Positions 1-9,984 are shown, counted from the stretch's first letter. The stretch: 64,000 bases of DNA from Pseudoxanthomonas daejeonensis (GCF_010093205.1 NZ_PDWN01000001.1:186001-250000); one strand, 5' to 3'. Notes: a model not told the origin generated them from the sequence alone. A program made the numbers and translations.

Positions 1-438
1 CTTGGGCACCTGCCGCCAGATCACCTGCAGGTCTTCCAGTTCGTTGTCTTCGAGGTCGAGCCTGGCGCGCGCGACCGCAGCGCCGGAGGTATTGCCTTCA
101 CCGGTCTCGGCATAGCTGAGGTAGACCCAGCCGTTCTGCGCGAACTGCGGATGCAGCACCACGTCGCCGAAGCCGCCCTGGCCGGCATGCACCACGTCCG
201 GCACGCGCTCGATGCGGGTGCGCTTGCCGCTGGTGACATCCTGCAACCACAGGCGACCGGCCTTCTCGGTGACCAGCAGGCGGCCGTCGGGCAGGAACGT
301 CATCGCCCAAGGCTCGTCGAAGCGACCCGCCTCCACGGCATTGAAGGGCTTTGCGGCGGTGCCGGGCGATTGCGCGCCGGCGCTGCTGCAGGCTACGGCA
401 AGCGCGGCGGCAAGCAGGAGGGTGGAATGGAAGCGCAT
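1..438 (-). CDS. PQQ-dependent sugar dehydrogenase (Asd/GDH-B type), N-terminal part, cut by window edge
   Basis: The first 146 codons of a secreted protein are present; the frame is still open at base 1. The ATG at 438 opens a hydrophobic signal sequence ending near AGA-Q (residues 21-23). The mature start reads 'FDEPWAMTFLPDGRLLVTEK' and then 'VVLHPQF' and 'GWVYLSYAE', the first blades of the glucose/sorbosone dehydrogenase beta-propeller family, which oxidises aldose sugars in the periplasm using PQQ. The catalytic His/Arg region lies beyond the edge, so activity cannot be judged. It reads away from phrB's stop (533), with a gap of about 95 bases to that gene. The family call rests on the N-terminal propeller pattern only. 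Confidence 0.8.
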   Translation of the reverse strand, partial: MRFHSTLLLAAALAVACSSAGAQSPGTAAKPFNAVEAGRFDEPWAMTFLPDGRLLVTEKAGRLWLQDVTSGKRTRIERVPDVVHAGQGGFGDVVLHPQFAQNGWVYLSYAETGEGNTSGAAVARARLDLEDNELEDLQVIWRQVPK

Positions 439-532
439 GCGATACACCTCGCTGGAAGGGATCATCCGATCCTACCCGTGGCGCGTCACGTGGCCGTGAC
501 GCCGCTGCGAACGCCGTCGGTGCGGGCCGCTG

Positions 533-1963
533 TCAGCGCGTGCGCTTGAGCGCGGCGAATGCTTCCAGCGCCGCCTGCCTGCCCTCGGCAAGATCGACCT
601 GCGGCATGCGCGGATAGCCCGGCGCGTGCCGCCGCAGGAGGTCCGGCTGCTCCCAGGGCGCGAACCGCGCGGGCAACGGCAACGCCGCCAGCTCCGGCAC
701 CCAGCGTGCGACGTACGCGCCGTCCGGATCGAACTTGCGCGCCTGGGTCACCGGATTGAACACGCGGAAGTAGGGGGCGGCATCGGCACCGGTGCCGGCG
801 GTCCATTGCCAGCCCTGCGTATTGTTGGCGAGGTCCGCGTCGACCAGCGTGTCCCAGAACCAGCGCGCGCCGTGTTGCCAGTGCACGCGCAGGTGCTTGG
901 TCAGCCAGCTGGCCACGATCATGCGCACGCGGTTGTGCATCCAGCCGGTGTGCCAGAGCTCGCGCATGCCCGCATCCACGATCGGTACGCCGGTACGGCC
1001 GTGGCGCCAGGCGTCGAGCCGGGCCTGCAGCGGCCGGGCCCAGCGGAAGTCCTCGAAGCGTGGGTCCAGGTCGCGCTCGGGCACGTGCGGGAAGTGGTGC
1101 ATGACGTGGTGCGCGAATTCACGCCAGCCCAGTTCGGCGAGGAAGCGGTCGCGGTCGGCGGGCGCGACGCCGTCGCCTGCATCGATGATCGACGCGGCCA
1201 CGCGCTGCACCGATATCTCGCCGAAGTGCAGGTGCGGGGACAGGCGCGAGGTGCCCGCCTCGGCGGCCATGTCGCGGGCCGCCGCGTAGCCGTCGAGCGA
1301 TGCGCCGAGAAAGCGCGCCAGCGCCTCGCGCGCGCCCGCTTCGCCCGCATTGAAGCGTTTCCAGAAGCCCGTGTCCCACGCCGGAACCGGCGCCGGCAGC
1401 GCATGATCCATCGACACGTCATGCGGTGCCTCGATGGCATCGGGCGAAGGCAGTTGCGCCGGCGCATCCCAGGTTTCCGGCACCCGCCACTGCGCGCGCG
1501 CCGAACGCCAGAACGGGGTGAACACGCGATAGGGATCGCCCTGCTTGGTGGCCAGTTCCCAGGGCTCGAACAACAGCGAGCCGTTGAAGCTCTCCGCGTG
1601 CAGGCCTGCCTGCCGCAGGCTGCGCTTGATTCTTGCATCGCGCTGTTCGATCGCCGGCTCGTAGCGGCGCGTCCACAGCACCGCCTCTGCGCCGGTGAGC
1701 GCGGCCAGCGCCTGCAGCGTGCCCAGGCTCGGGCCATGCAGCACCAGCAGGCGCGAACCGCGCCGCTCGAGCTCGGCCGACAGTGCAGCCAGCGAACGGC
1801 GACGCCACGCATCGGACGCCGCACCGGGAGCCCAGCCACCTTCTTCGTCGGGTGCGTGGATGTAGACCGGGATCGGCAACCAGCCGCGCTCGAGCGCCGC
1901 GCGCAGGGCGGGCTGGTCGTCCAGGCGCAGGTCGTCGCGGAACCAGACCAGGGCAGCTCCCAT
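533..1963 (-). CDS. phrB: Deoxyribodipyrimidine photo-lyase (class I)
   Basis: A 476-residue flavoprotein that repairs cyclobutane pyrimidine dimers in DNA with blue light. The N-terminal alpha/beta antenna domain starts 'ALVWFRDDLRLDDQPAL', a hallmark of class I enzymes. The C-terminal FAD domain contains 'SPHLHFGEIS', 'ELGWREFAHHVMHHFP', 'GMRELWHTGWMHNRVRMI' and 'NNTQGWQWTAGTGADAAPY', which carry the FAD-binding and electron-transfer tryptophan positions. The length matches the family (about 470). The ATG at 1963 is chosen because it begins exactly at the conserved N-terminus; longer versions add only low-complexity frame. It follows the acyltransferase stop by 8 bases and is probably co-transcribed with it and arfB. 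Confidence 0.95.
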   Translation of the reverse strand: MGAALVWFRDDLRLDDQPALRAALERGWLPIPVYIHAPDEEGGWAPGAASDAWRRRSLAALSAELERRGSRLLVLHGPSLGTLQALAALTGAEAVLWTRRYEPAIEQRDARIKRSLRQAGLHAESFNGSLLFEPWELATKQGDPYRVFTPFWRSARAQWRVPETWDAPAQLPSPDAIEAPHDVSMDHALPAPVPAWDTGFWKRFNAGEAGAREALARFLGASLDGYAAARDMAAEAGTSRLSPHLHFGEISVQRVAASIIDAGDGVAPADRDRFLAELGWREFAHHVMHHFPHVPERDLDPRFEDFRWARPLQARLDAWRHGRTGVPIVDAGMRELWHTGWMHNRVRMIVASWLTKHLRVHWQHGARWFWDTLVDADLANNTQGWQWTAGTGADAAPYFRVFNPVTQARKFDPDGAYVARWVPELAALPLPARFAPWEQPDLLRRHAPGYPRMPQVDLAEGRQAALEAFAALKRTR

Positions 1964-1971
1964 GCGCGCTC

Positions 1972-2577
1972 CTAGCCGGTGCCGCGGTTCTTGCCCCGCC
2001 AGGGGCGATACCACGCGCGGATCGCGGCCATGTCGGCGGCCAGGTCGCCGGTGGTGTGGAACAGCGGACCGAGGCCGATGACCTTGTCCGGATAGTGGAA
2101 ATAGGCCATCAGGATCGGCACCTCGGCGCCGTGGGCGATCTTGAGGAAGCCGGACTTCCACTGCTCGACCGGCTTGCGCGTGCCTTCTGGCGCGAGCGCG
2201 AACCACAGCCTGGGCGACTCCCGGATCAGGTCGACGCTCTGTCCGACCACGCCTTGGGGCTTGCTGCGGTCCAGCGGGATCACGCCCAGCCGGCGCAACA
2301 CCAGCGACAACGGCCACCAGAACAGCGAATCCTTGCCGAGGATGCGCGCATCGAAACCCATCGCCATCTTCGCCGCCAGGCCCAGGATGCCGTCCCAGTT
2401 GGAGGAATGCGGCGCGGCGATCAGGACCAGCTTCGGAATGTCCGGGAGGGTTCCCACGACGCGCCAGCCGGCGAGCCTGAGGATGCTGCGGCCAAGCCAG
2501 CGCGAGAAGCGGCGTGCAGGCGGCACCTGCGGCATGTTCGGCGGAAGCGCAGGCAACAGTGGCTCGTGGACGGCCAT
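1972..2577 (-). CDS. PlsC-type 1-acylglycerol-3-phosphate acyltransferase family protein
   Basis: A 201-residue member of the PlsC/AGPAT fold. The catalytic H(x)4D motif appears as 'APHSSNWDG' (the usual Asn before His is replaced by Pro), and the glycerol-phosphate-binding motif as 'APEGTRKPVEQWKSG'. This sub-group, with PHxxxxD, is a short soluble or peripheral form, and the lysophospholipid substrate is not certain. It lies between arfB (3 bases upstream) and phrB (8 bases downstream) on the same strand, so it is likely the middle gene of a three-gene unit. Nothing links its chemistry to either neighbour. Confidence 0.85.
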   Translation of the reverse strand: MAVHEPLLPALPPNMPQVPPARRFSRWLGRSILRLAGWRVVGTLPDIPKLVLIAAPHSSNWDGILGLAAKMAMGFDARILGKDSLFWWPLSLVLRRLGVIPLDRSKPQGVVGQSVDLIRESPRLWFALAPEGTRKPVEQWKSGFLKIAHGAEVPILMAYFHYPDKVIGLGPLFHTTGDLAADMAAIRAWYRPWRGKNRGTG

Positions 2578-2580
2578 GGG

Positions 2581-3012
2581 TCAGTCCCAGCTGCTGGTGC
2601 CGCGGCCGCGCTTGATCTCGCTGCGCTCGCGCTTGCCCTGCAGTCGACGCTGCTTCGATGCGCGGGTCGGCTTGGTCTCGATCCGCCGCTTGGGCACCGA
2701 CAGGCCGGCAACGACGAACGCGGCGAGCCGCTCGCGTGCGTCCTGGCGGTTGCGGTCCTGGGTGCGGAAGCGCTGCGCGTCTATCACCAGCACGCCGGCG
2801 TCGGTCACGCGTCGATCGCGCCGGGCCAGCAGCCGCGCACGCAGGGGCTCGGGCAGCGAGGGCGAGCCGGCGATGTCGAAGCGCAACTCGACCGCCGTGG
2901 ACACCTTGTTGACGTTCTGCCCGCCGGCGCCGCTGGCACGCACGAAACGCTCGACGATCTCGGCATCGGGGATCGCCAGGGTGGGGCTGATGACCAGGTC
3001 GTCGGCGGGCAT
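2581..3012 (-). CDS. arfB: Alternative ribosome-rescue factor / peptidyl-tRNA hydrolase ArfB (YaeJ)
   Basis: A 143-residue class-I release-factor-like protein. The catalytic GGQ is at residues 30-32 in 'SGAGGQNVNKVSTAVELRF'. The C-terminal tail is strongly basic ('KRRIETKPTRASKQRRLQGK...SEIKRGRG'), as in ArfB, where it threads into the empty mRNA channel of stalled ribosomes while GGQ hydrolyses the peptidyl-tRNA. There is no codon-recognition domain, which separates it from RF1/RF2. The ATG at 3012 gives the usual family length (about 140). It heads the arfB-acyltransferase-phrB run and is divergent from the DUF2059 gene. Confidence 0.95.
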   Translation of the reverse strand: MPADDLVISPTLAIPDAEIVERFVRASGAGGQNVNKVSTAVELRFDIAGSPSLPEPLRARLLARRDRRVTDAGVLVIDAQRFRTQDRNRQDARERLAAFVVAGLSVPKRRIETKPTRASKQRRLQGKRERSEIKRGRGTSSWD

Positions 3013-3119
3013 GGGCCGGAATTCTAAGCGAACAGCCGAGGCGCCGGGCGTGAGGGATGCGCAGGTTTTCCTGCCCGCGCGATAGGATCTCCAGCACCCC
3101 GCCAACCGGAGCCCGACCC

Positions 3120-3635
3120 ATGCTGATTGTCCGCGGCCTCGCCGCATTTCTGGCGCTTTCCGCCCTGGCCCTGCCGGCCGCGGCCGCAGCGCCGGACGAT
3201 GCACGCCTGCAGCGCCTGTTCGAGCTGACCAACGTCGAACAGGACTACGCCCGCGTCCTGGGCCAGATGGAGGCCATGCAGCGTGACCTGATCCAGGGCG
3301 CCCTGCCCGCCGATACCGCGCCCGAGCGGCGTGCGCAGCTGCAGCAGTTCTTCGAGGAACAGCAGGCGGAGATGCGCCAGATCCTTGCCTGGGAAAAGAT
3401 GCTTCCGCTTTACCTGGAGGTCTATCGCCAGACCTACGACGTACAGGACATCGAGGCGATGATCGCCTTCTACGAAACGGCTGCCGGGCAACGCATGATC
3501 GAACGCCAGCCGGCACTGTTGCAGAACCTGATGAGCGCGATCGTCCGGGTCATGGAGCCCGAGATGGCCGGGCTCCGCGAACGGACCGAAAGCCGGGTGG
3601 AAAAGATGCATGCATCCGGCGAGCCGGCCCGTTGA
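3120..3635 (+). CDS. Secreted DUF2059-domain protein
   Basis: A 171-residue protein with a clean Sec signal peptide (hydrophobic residues 4-22, Ala-rich cleavage region). The helical body includes 'PLYLEVYRQTYDVQDIEAMIAFYETAAGQRMIERQPAL', the diagnostic DUF2059 stretch. The biochemical function of the family is unknown; it is presumably periplasmic. The ATG at 3120 is preceded by CCGGAG eight bases upstream, and translation from it begins directly at the signal peptide. It is convergent with truC, with 3 bases between stops. Confidence 0.88.
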   Translation: MLIVRGLAAFLALSALALPAAAAAPDDARLQRLFELTNVEQDYARVLGQMEAMQRDLIQGALPADTAPERRAQLQQFFEEQQAEMRQILAWEKMLPLYLEVYRQTYDVQDIEAMIAFYETAAGQRMIERQPALLQNLMSAIVRVMEPEMAGLRERTESRVEKMHASGEPAR

Positions 3636-3638
3636 TGT

Positions 3639-4340
3639 TCACGAAAGTTCCGGCACGCGCCAGCCGAAAAGATCCATTGCCCTGACGAATTCACCCTGCG
3701 GCGGCGCTTGGACGTTCAAGATTTCGCCGCTGCGCGGGTGCGGGAATCCCAGTCGCCATGCATGCAGCAGCATCCGGTGCACGCCACGCATGCGGAACTC
3801 GCGGTTGTGGCGGCCGTCGCCGTGGCTGGTGTCGCCGACCAGGTGGTGCGAGGCGTGCTTGAGGTGGCGGCGGATCTGGCGGAAGCGGCCGGTCAGCAGC
3901 TCGCATTCCAGCAGCGCATAGCGCGAACTGTCGAAGCCACCCGACGGCACGGGCAGTTCGCCGGTGGCCAGGCGGCGGAACCGGGTGACCGCCGGCTTCT
4001 TCTGCGGCTTGCCCGGGCCGCCATCGAGTGCATGGTCGATCGTGAACGCCTCGTCCGGCCAACCGCGGCACACCGCGAGATAGCGCTTGTCGAGCTGCTG
4101 CGCCATCACCGCCTTGCCCAGCGCCGAGGCGCTGTCGCGGTCGAACGCCAGCAACAGGCAACCACTGGTCGCGCGATCCAGCCGGTGCACCAGGTGGATC
4201 GACCGCCCGAACTGCGCGCGCAGGCGATCGGCTGCGAAGTCGGTCTCGTCGGCGGCCAGTGCGCTGTCGTGCACCATCAGCCCGGCCGGCTTGTCGACCA
4301 CCGCCAGCCATTCGTCTTCGTACACCACCGGCAACTGCAT
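3639..4340 (-). CDS. truC: RluA-family pseudouridine synthase, probably tRNA pseudouridine(65) synthase TruC
   Basis: A 233-residue protein with the RluA-family catalytic block 'HLVHRLDRATSGCLLLAF'; the catalytic Asp is D55 in HRLDR. The N-terminus 'VVYEDEWLAVVDKPAGLMVH' and 'GRFRQIRRHLKHASHHLVGD' are also family signatures. It has no S4 RNA-binding domain. Length and the QIRRHLKH pattern resemble TruC, which modifies U65 in tRNA, better than RluC/RluD. Assignment to a specific tRNA position is inference. It is divergent from the M16 protease gene at 4469 and convergent with the DUF2059 gene. Confidence 0.85.
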   Translation of the reverse strand: MQLPVVYEDEWLAVVDKPAGLMVHDSALAADETDFAADRLRAQFGRSIHLVHRLDRATSGCLLLAFDRDSASALGKAVMAQQLDKRYLAVCRGWPDEAFTIDHALDGGPGKPQKKPAVTRFRRLATGELPVPSGGFDSSRYALLECELLTGRFRQIRRHLKHASHHLVGDTSHGDGRHNREFRMRGVHRMLLHAWRLGFPHPRSGEILNVQAPPQGEFVRAMDLFGWRVPELS

Positions 4341-4468
4341 CGATTCCTACCCTTTTGCGTGCGTAAACCCTACCGGGTTGCGAAACCTGCGGCGCAGCGG
4401 TCCGGGATGACATCTGCGACACTCGCCGGGCCGGCAACCCGCCCGGCCCTCTTCGTTGGAGACCACGG

Positions 4469-7273
4469 ATGATCCCCGGCAAGTCCATTCTCGCATTCGC
4501 CCTCGTCGTAGCCCTTGCGCTGCCCGGCCCCGTGCCGGCCGCCCCGGCGCAGGCACCCGCACTGCCCAAGGGCGTCGTCGCCGGGCCGAGCATCGAAGGC
4601 ATCAGCGAGTTCACCCTGGCCAACGGCCTGCGCGTGCTGCTGTTCCCCGACCCGACCAAGCCGACCGTCACCGTCAACCTCACCTATGGCGTGGGATCGG
4701 TGCACGAGAACTACGGCCAGACCGGCATGGCGCACCTGCTCGAGCACCTGCTGTTCAAGGGCACGCCGAGCCATGACGATATCAGCGGCGAGATGAAGCG
4801 CCGCGGCATCGCCTTCAACGCCACCACTTCGCTGGACCGCACCAACTATTTCGCCTCGTTCCCGGCCAACGCACAGACCCTGGACTGGGTGCTGGGCATG
4901 GAGGCCGACCGCATGCTCGCCTCGCGCGTGGCACGGAGCGACCTGGACAGCGAAATGACCGTGGTCCGCAACGAGCTGGAAGCCGGCGAGAACAATCCGA
5001 TCGGCGTGCTGATGCAGCGCCTGCGCTCGACCGCCTACCTCTGGCACAACTACGGCCACTCCACCATCGGCGCGCGCTCGGACGTGGAAGGCCTGCAGAT
5101 CGAGCAGCTGCAGGCGTTCTACCGGACCTGGTACCGGCCGGACAACGCCACCCTGGTGATCGCCGGGCGCATCGACCCTGACCAGACCCTGGCCAAGGTG
5201 CAGGCCGCATTCGGCCCGCTGAAGAACCCGAAGACGCCGCTGCCGCACGCGCCCACGCTCGAACCGGCGCAGGATGGCGAGCGCGAGGTCACCGTGCGCC
5301 GGGTCGGCGACCTCAACCTCGTCGCCGCCGCGTACCACATCCCCGCCCGCACCCACGCCGACAACGCGGCCCTGGCCGTGCTGGCCAACGTGCTCGGCCA
5401 CACCCCGGGCGGCCGCATGCACCGGGCGCTGGTCGAGACGCGCATTGCCGCTGCCTCCGGCGCCAGCGCCGAAGGGCTTGCCAATGCGGGCATGTTCACC
5501 GCCGTCGCGGTGCAGCCGCGCAACGGCGATGCACGGAAGATGGAAGAGGTGATGCTCGCCCAGGTCGAGCAGGTGGCCGGCCAGCCGGTGACCGCCGAGG
5601 AAGTGACGCAGGCGCAGCAGCGCATCGCCAATTCCTACGACCTGTACTTCACCGACGTCAACGCGGTCGGCATGGGCCTGTCGGAGTTCGTCTCCGCCGG
5701 CGACTGGCGCCTGCTGTTCACCAGCCGCGACGCGGTGGCCAAGGTCACCGCGGAAGACGTCAACCGTGTCGCCGCCCAGTACCTGCGTTCGGGCAACCGC
5801 ACCCTGGGTCGCTTCGTGCCGACCGACGCGCCCGACCGCGTCGAAGTACCGGCCGCACCGGCCGCCGCCAGCGTGGTCGCGGGGTACACCGGGCGCGCGG
5901 CGGTCGACGCAGGCGAGCATTTCGAGCCGACGCCGGCCAACATCGAGGCGCGCACCGAGCGTTTCATTCTCGGCGACAGCCTCAAGGTCGCGCTGCTGCC
6001 CAAGCGCACCCGCGGCGGCACGGTCGTGGTGAGCGGCAACTTCCGCTTCGGCGACGTCGCTTCACTGACCGGGCGCGATACGGCCGCCGACTTCACCGGC
6101 GCGATGCTGATGCGCGGAGCCAAGCAGTTGAGCCGCGTGCAGATCGACCAGAAGCTTGAAGCGCTGCAGACCAAGGGTGGTGTCGGCGGCAGTCTCCAGG
6201 GCGGCAGCCTGTCCTTGCTCAGCCGGCGGGCGCAGCTGCCCGAAGCGCTTGCGCTGATGGCCACGCTGTTGCGCGAGCCGACCTTCCCGCAGGACGAGTT
6301 CGAACAGCTCAAGTTGCAGGCGATCACCGGCCTGGAGGCTTCGCGCAGGGAACCGGGCAGCATCGCCGGCCAGGCGCTTGCCCTGCACTTCGACCCGTGG
6401 CCCGCCGGCCATCCCCTCCACACCGAGACGCTGGACGAATCCCTGGCCCGGCTGCGCTCGCTGACGCGCGAGGACCTGGTCGCTTTCCACCGCGACTTCT
6501 ACGGCACCGCGCAAGGCGAGATCGCCATCGTCGGCGACTTCGACGCCGAAGCGGTGAAGAAGCAGCTGGAGACGCTGTTCGCCGGCTGGAAGACCGCTCA
6601 CGCCTACGCGCCCATCAGCACGAGCTACACCGCCGTGGCCGCGGTCGACGAGCGCCTGCCCGCGCCGGACAAGCCCAATGCGGTGCTCATGGCCCGCCAC
6701 AACGTGGCCCTGCGCGTGACCGACGCCGACTATCCTGCCCTGATCGTAGCCAACCGCATCTTCGGCGGTGGCGCGCTGAAATCGCGCCTGGGCGACCGCA
6801 TCCGGCAGAAGGAAGGCCTGAGCTACGGAGTATCCAGCACGATCGGCGCCGACGACAGTCTCGCCGGCAAGGACGATGCCGGCAGCTTCTCGATCCAGGC
6901 CATCGCCGCCCCGCAGAACATGGACAAGGTCGAAGCGGCCGTGCGCGAGGAACTGCAGAAGCTGATCGCCAGCGGCATCACCTCCGAGGAGCTGCGTGAT
7001 GCGGTATCGGGCCTGTTGACCGAGCGCGAGCAGGGTCGTGCCAACGACGGCCAGGTCGTCGGCATGCTGCAGGACCAGCTGTATTTCGGCCGCACCATGC
7101 AGTTCACCGCGGACCTGGACGAGAAGTACCGCGCGCTGACGCTGGACCAGGTCAATGCCGCGATCCGCAAGCACCTGGATCCGGCGAAGCTGAGCGTGTT
7201 CGCCGCCGGCGACTTCGCCGCGGCGGCGAAAGCCGCATCGGCCGACGCGGGTGCCGGCCCCGCAGGCCGGTAA
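4469..7273 (+). CDS. Secreted M16-family zinc metallopeptidase, two-domain (pitrilysin-like)
   Basis: A 934-residue protease with a signal peptide (residues 1-26). The inverted zinc motif HLLEH is at residues 89-93, with the distal Glu ligand in 'VVRNELEAGEN' (E169). An inactive M16 half follows, including 'LIVANRIFGGGALKSRLGDRIRQKEGLSYGVSS', the R/Y substrate-binding signature. It is expected to work in the periplasm or at the envelope on peptides or unfolded proteins. The ATG at 4469 follows 'GGAGACCACGG' with good spacing. A second M16 protease of similar layout lies at 17002-19866. It is convergent with ubiB after about 250 featureless bases. Confidence 0.93.
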   Translation: MIPGKSILAFALVVALALPGPVPAAPAQAPALPKGVVAGPSIEGISEFTLANGLRVLLFPDPTKPTVTVNLTYGVGSVHENYGQTGMAHLLEHLLFKGTPSHDDISGEMKRRGIAFNATTSLDRTNYFASFPANAQTLDWVLGMEADRMLASRVARSDLDSEMTVVRNELEAGENNPIGVLMQRLRSTAYLWHNYGHSTIGARSDVEGLQIEQLQAFYRTWYRPDNATLVIAGRIDPDQTLAKVQAAFGPLKNPKTPLPHAPTLEPAQDGEREVTVRRVGDLNLVAAAYHIPARTHADNAALAVLANVLGHTPGGRMHRALVETRIAAASGASAEGLANAGMFTAVAVQPRNGDARKMEEVMLAQVEQVAGQPVTAEEVTQAQQRIANSYDLYFTDVNAVGMGLSEFVSAGDWRLLFTSRDAVAKVTAEDVNRVAAQYLRSGNRTLGRFVPTDAPDRVEVPAAPAAASVVAGYTGRAAVDAGEHFEPTPANIEARTERFILGDSLKVALLPKRTRGGTVVVSGNFRFGDVASLTGRDTAADFTGAMLMRGAKQLSRVQIDQKLEALQTKGGVGGSLQGGSLSLLSRRAQLPEALALMATLLREPTFPQDEFEQLKLQAITGLEASRREPGSIAGQALALHFDPWPAGHPLHTETLDESLARLRSLTREDLVAFHRDFYGTAQGEIAIVGDFDAEAVKKQLETLFAGWKTAHAYAPISTSYTAVAAVDERLPAPDKPNAVLMARHNVALRVTDADYPALIVANRIFGGGALKSRLGDRIRQKEGLSYGVSSTIGADDSLAGKDDAGSFSIQAIAAPQNMDKVEAAVREELQKLIASGITSEELRDAVSGLLTEREQGRANDGQVVGMLQDQLYFGRTMQFTADLDEKYRALTLDQVNAAIRKHLDPAKLSVFAAGDFAAAAKAASADAGAGPAGR

Positions 7274-7527
7274 GGCAATCCACGATAGCGCTGGTGGACG
7301 GGCGGCCGGCGAGGGTCGCCCGTTTCTTCTGCGCAACATCGCGCGATGCAAGCCGCGGCGCGCTGGCGGTCACCGGCTTGTGTCGTTGCATTCCTGCCCG
7401 CGGATCCGCTCTTCTGCGTCACGGGCCCGGGGCATGGCTGCGTCACCTGTGTCGATGACGCCGCACGTCGACGCATGCGCCACCGACCCGGGCAGTAATG
7501 GCATGGCGGCAACATCGCCGCCGCTCC

Positions 7528-9186
7528 CTACCGCCGCGGCAATGCCGCCAGGATCGCCCACAGGCCGCCGAGGCCGGCGATCCATGCCGAGGCCGGGATA
7601 CCCAGCACGCTCGGGCCACCGGCTTCCAGCGCGTACAGCACGGCCGCCACCAGCAAAAGGCCGCTGCCGAGGATCGCGGCCACCGAGCGGCGCTGCATCG
7701 TCTGCAGGGTGCGCGCCAGTTCGGCCAGGTCCTGCGAGCGGATGCCCATCTCGTGCCGGCCCTCGACCTGCTGCTCCAGCCAGGCATGCAGCAGTCGCGG
7801 CATCTCCGGTGCGCGGGTCATCAACTCCGGCACGCGCTTGCCGAATTCACGCAGCAGCCGGCGCGGGCTGTAGCGTTCGCGCAGGATCTTCTCCAGCACC
7901 GGCTGCGCCACCGCCCAGATATCCAGTGCCGGATCCAGCTGGCGGCCGACGCCCTCGATGTTCAGCAGGGTCTTCTGCAGGAGGATCAGCTGCGGTTGCA
8001 GGGTCAGCTCGTAGCGCTGCGCGGTGCGGAACAGCTTGGCCAGCACCTCGGCCAGCGGAACTTCGCTGAGCGGCCGGGTGAAGTACGGCTCGCACACCCC
8101 GCGCACGGCCGCCTCCAGTTCGTCGATGCGCACGGTCGCCGGCATCCAGCCGGCCTCCACGTGCAGCTCGGCGATGCGGCGGTAGTCCTTCCGGAAGATC
8201 GCCATGAAGTTCTCGGCCAGGTAGTACTGGTCCTGCGCCGACAGCTGGCCGACGATGCCGAAATCCAGGGCGATGAAACGCGGATCGTGCCGCCGCGCCG
8301 GATCGTCGTCGACCCAGATGTTGCCGGCATGCGCATCGGCGTGGAAGAAGTTGTCCCGGAACACCTGCGTGTAGAACACGCGCACGCCCTTGGCCGCGAG
8401 CACCTTGCGGTCGATGCCGGCCGCCTCCAGCGCGACCACGTCATCCGAAGGGATGCCGCTGACCCGCTCCATGGTCAACACGCGCGAGGCGGTGTGCGTC
8501 CACACCACCTCCGGCACGTACAGGTCCGGCGAATCGGCCCACAGCCGCCGCATCACGCTGGCATTGGCACCTTCGCGCTGCAGGTCCAGCTCCGCGGCCA
8601 GGGTCGTCTCCACTTCGGCGACCACCGCCTGCGGACGTATCTTGTCGGCGTTGGGATGGGTGCGGTCCACCAGCGCGGCCAGCGACCTGAGCAGGGCGAT
8701 GTCCGAAGCGATCTGCTTCTCGATGCGTGGACGCAGCACCTTGACCACGACCTCGCGCCCGCCGTGCAGGCGCGCGGCATGCACCTGCGCGATCGACGCG
8801 GACGCCAGCGGCACGGTGTCGAACGCGGCGAATGCGCTGGCGACCGGCTGGCCCAGCGCCTGCTCGACGATGACGCGCGCGGTGTCGCCGTCGAAAGGCG
8901 CCACCTGGTCCTGCAGCAGGGTCAGCTCTTCGGCGATGTCATGCGGCACCAGGTCGCGGCGGGTCGACAGGATCTGGCCGAACTTGACGAAGATCGGCCC
9001 CAGCTCCTGCAGGGCCAGGCGCAGGCGGGCGCCGCGCGGAAGTCCGGCGACGTGGGCCGACGCGCGCGGCACGAACGGCTTGCCCAGCCGCAGCCAGCGT
9101 TCGACCGGAGTGTCGTCGAGCAGTTCGTCCAGGCGGTAGCGCAGGACCACGCGACCGATGCGCCAGGCCCGCAATGCGGCCCTCAC
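7528..9186 (-). CDS. ubiB: Ubiquinone biosynthesis atypical kinase/ATPase UbiB
   Basis: A 552-residue ABC1/UbiB-family protein. It has the KxGQ motif (KFGQ, residues 68-71), the Ala-rich nucleotide loop 'ASASIAQVH' (128-136), a catalytic '[15 protein letters not shown]' segment followed by '[10 protein letters not shown]', and two C-terminal transmembrane helices (from about residue 500) that anchor it in the inner membrane. UbiB supports the late ring-modifying steps of coenzyme Q synthesis. Its start overlaps the ubiJ stop by four bases (ATGA), indicating translational coupling. The usual ubiE partner is not next to it in this window. Confidence 0.95.
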   Translation of the reverse strand: MRAALRAWRIGRVVLRYRLDELLDDTPVERWLRLGKPFVPRASAHVAGLPRGARLRLALQELGPIFVKFGQILSTRRDLVPHDIAEELTLLQDQVAPFDGDTARVIVEQALGQPVASAFAAFDTVPLASASIAQVHAARLHGGREVVVKVLRPRIEKQIASDIALLRSLAALVDRTHPNADKIRPQAVVAEVETTLAAELDLQREGANASVMRRLWADSPDLYVPEVVWTHTASRVLTMERVSGIPSDDVVALEAAGIDRKVLAAKGVRVFYTQVFRDNFFHADAHAGNIWVDDDPARRHDPRFIALDFGIVGQLSAQDQYYLAENFMAIFRKDYRRIAELHVEAGWMPATVRIDELEAAVRGVCEPYFTRPLSEVPLAEVLAKLFRTAQRYELTLQPQLILLQKTLLNIEGVGRQLDPALDIWAVAQPVLEKILRERYSPRRLLREFGKRVPELMTRAPEMPRLLHAWLEQQVEGRHEMGIRSQDLAELARTLQTMQRRSVAAILGSGLLLVAAVLYALEAGGPSVLGIPASAWIAGLGGLWAILAALPRR

Positions 9187-9806
9187 TGGGCCGCCTCCGC
9201 ACGCGGCAGGCGCGCCACGCGCGCGGCAATGCGCTCGACGTCGTCGCGCAAGGCATCGACGTCATCGTTGAATGCGGCCAGCTCGGCGCGCGCGACCACG
9301 TCGCGGGATTCCTCGGTGACGTACTCCGCCCCCGACCGGGCCAGGCCGGTAGCGGCCACCCGGGCGCCACGCAGCGCGGCGGCGGCGGCGTTGGCGACCT
9401 GCACGCCGATCACCTCGCCGAAGGCGGCGACGAAGGGCTGCTGCCAGTCCGGCTCGAATCCGGCGGCCAGGCGCTGCAGGCGTTGGGCCAGGTCCGCATC
9501 GCCGGAGACATGCAGGCGGCCGTTGCCCCGCGCGCCCGCCAGGAACGGCAGCTGCCCGAGCAGTCCGCCGATCGTGCCACGCACGGCGAGGTCGGCCTCG
9601 CGCAACGGCGGACCGACCTGCAGGTAGCCGCCGTGTACGCCGATCTCCAGCGCCAGCGGCGGCGATTCCAGCGCCAGCGAGATGCGCCGCCCGTCCATGG
9701 CCGCGAGCGCGGTGCGGGTATCGGGATCCAGCGCCACTGCGCGATTCAGCGCTGTTTCCAGGGCGCGTCCGGCCAGTGGCTTGAAGGCATCGAAGGGCGT
9801 GGGCAT
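9183..9806 (-). CDS. ubiJ: Ubiquinone biosynthesis accessory factor UbiJ (SCP2 domain)
   Basis: A 207-residue protein with an N-terminal SCP2-like lipid-binding domain (through about residue 110) and a C-terminal coiled-coil tail ('[27 protein letters not shown]'). UbiJ binds ubiquinone intermediates for the soluble Ubi metabolon together with UbiK. It is immediately upstream of ubiB with an ATGA overlap, the standard UbiJ-UbiB arrangement. The start at 9806 gives the conserved '[21 protein letters not shown]' beginning. Confidence 0.9.
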   Translation of the reverse strand: MPTPFDAFKPLAGRALETALNRAVALDPDTRTALAAMDGRRISLALESPPLALEIGVHGGYLQVGPPLREADLAVRGTIGGLLGQLPFLAGARGNGRLHVSGDADLAQRLQRLAAGFEPDWQQPFVAAFGEVIGVQVANAAAAALRGARVAATGLARSGAEYVTEESRDVVARAELAAFNDDVDALRDDVERIAARVARLPRAEAAQ

Positions 9807-9883
9807 GGCCGCATTCTACCGGCCGCCACCAGGCCAGGGCGCAACGGCCTCGGTGCATGGCGGCGTGGCGACGGAAAAAGGAA

Positions 9884-9907
9884 CGGGCGAGGCTTGCGCC
9901 TCGCCCG
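9884..9907 (-). terminator. Rho-independent terminator downstream of the DUF1328 gene
   Basis: A perfect 10-bp stem (9884-9893 pairing with 9898-9907) around a TTGC loop. Read on the minus strand it is followed by a T-rich run (TTCCTTTTTCC), as expected for an intrinsic terminator. It lies about 80 bases past the DUF1328 stop and before ubiJ. Confidence 0.75.
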
Positions 9908-9984
9908 CTCCATGGCCTCCATGCCTGCCGCACGCCGGTTGCACACGGCCCGGGCGGCGAGCTCCCTCCTTGCGGTGCGTGGCG

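Noticed and set aside
533-3232. An 899-codon minus-strand frame containing phrB as its second half
   Set aside because: The first half is Arg/Ala-rich and overlaps the acyltransferase and arfB genes in other frames. Only the photolyase part from 1963 has protein-like sequence.
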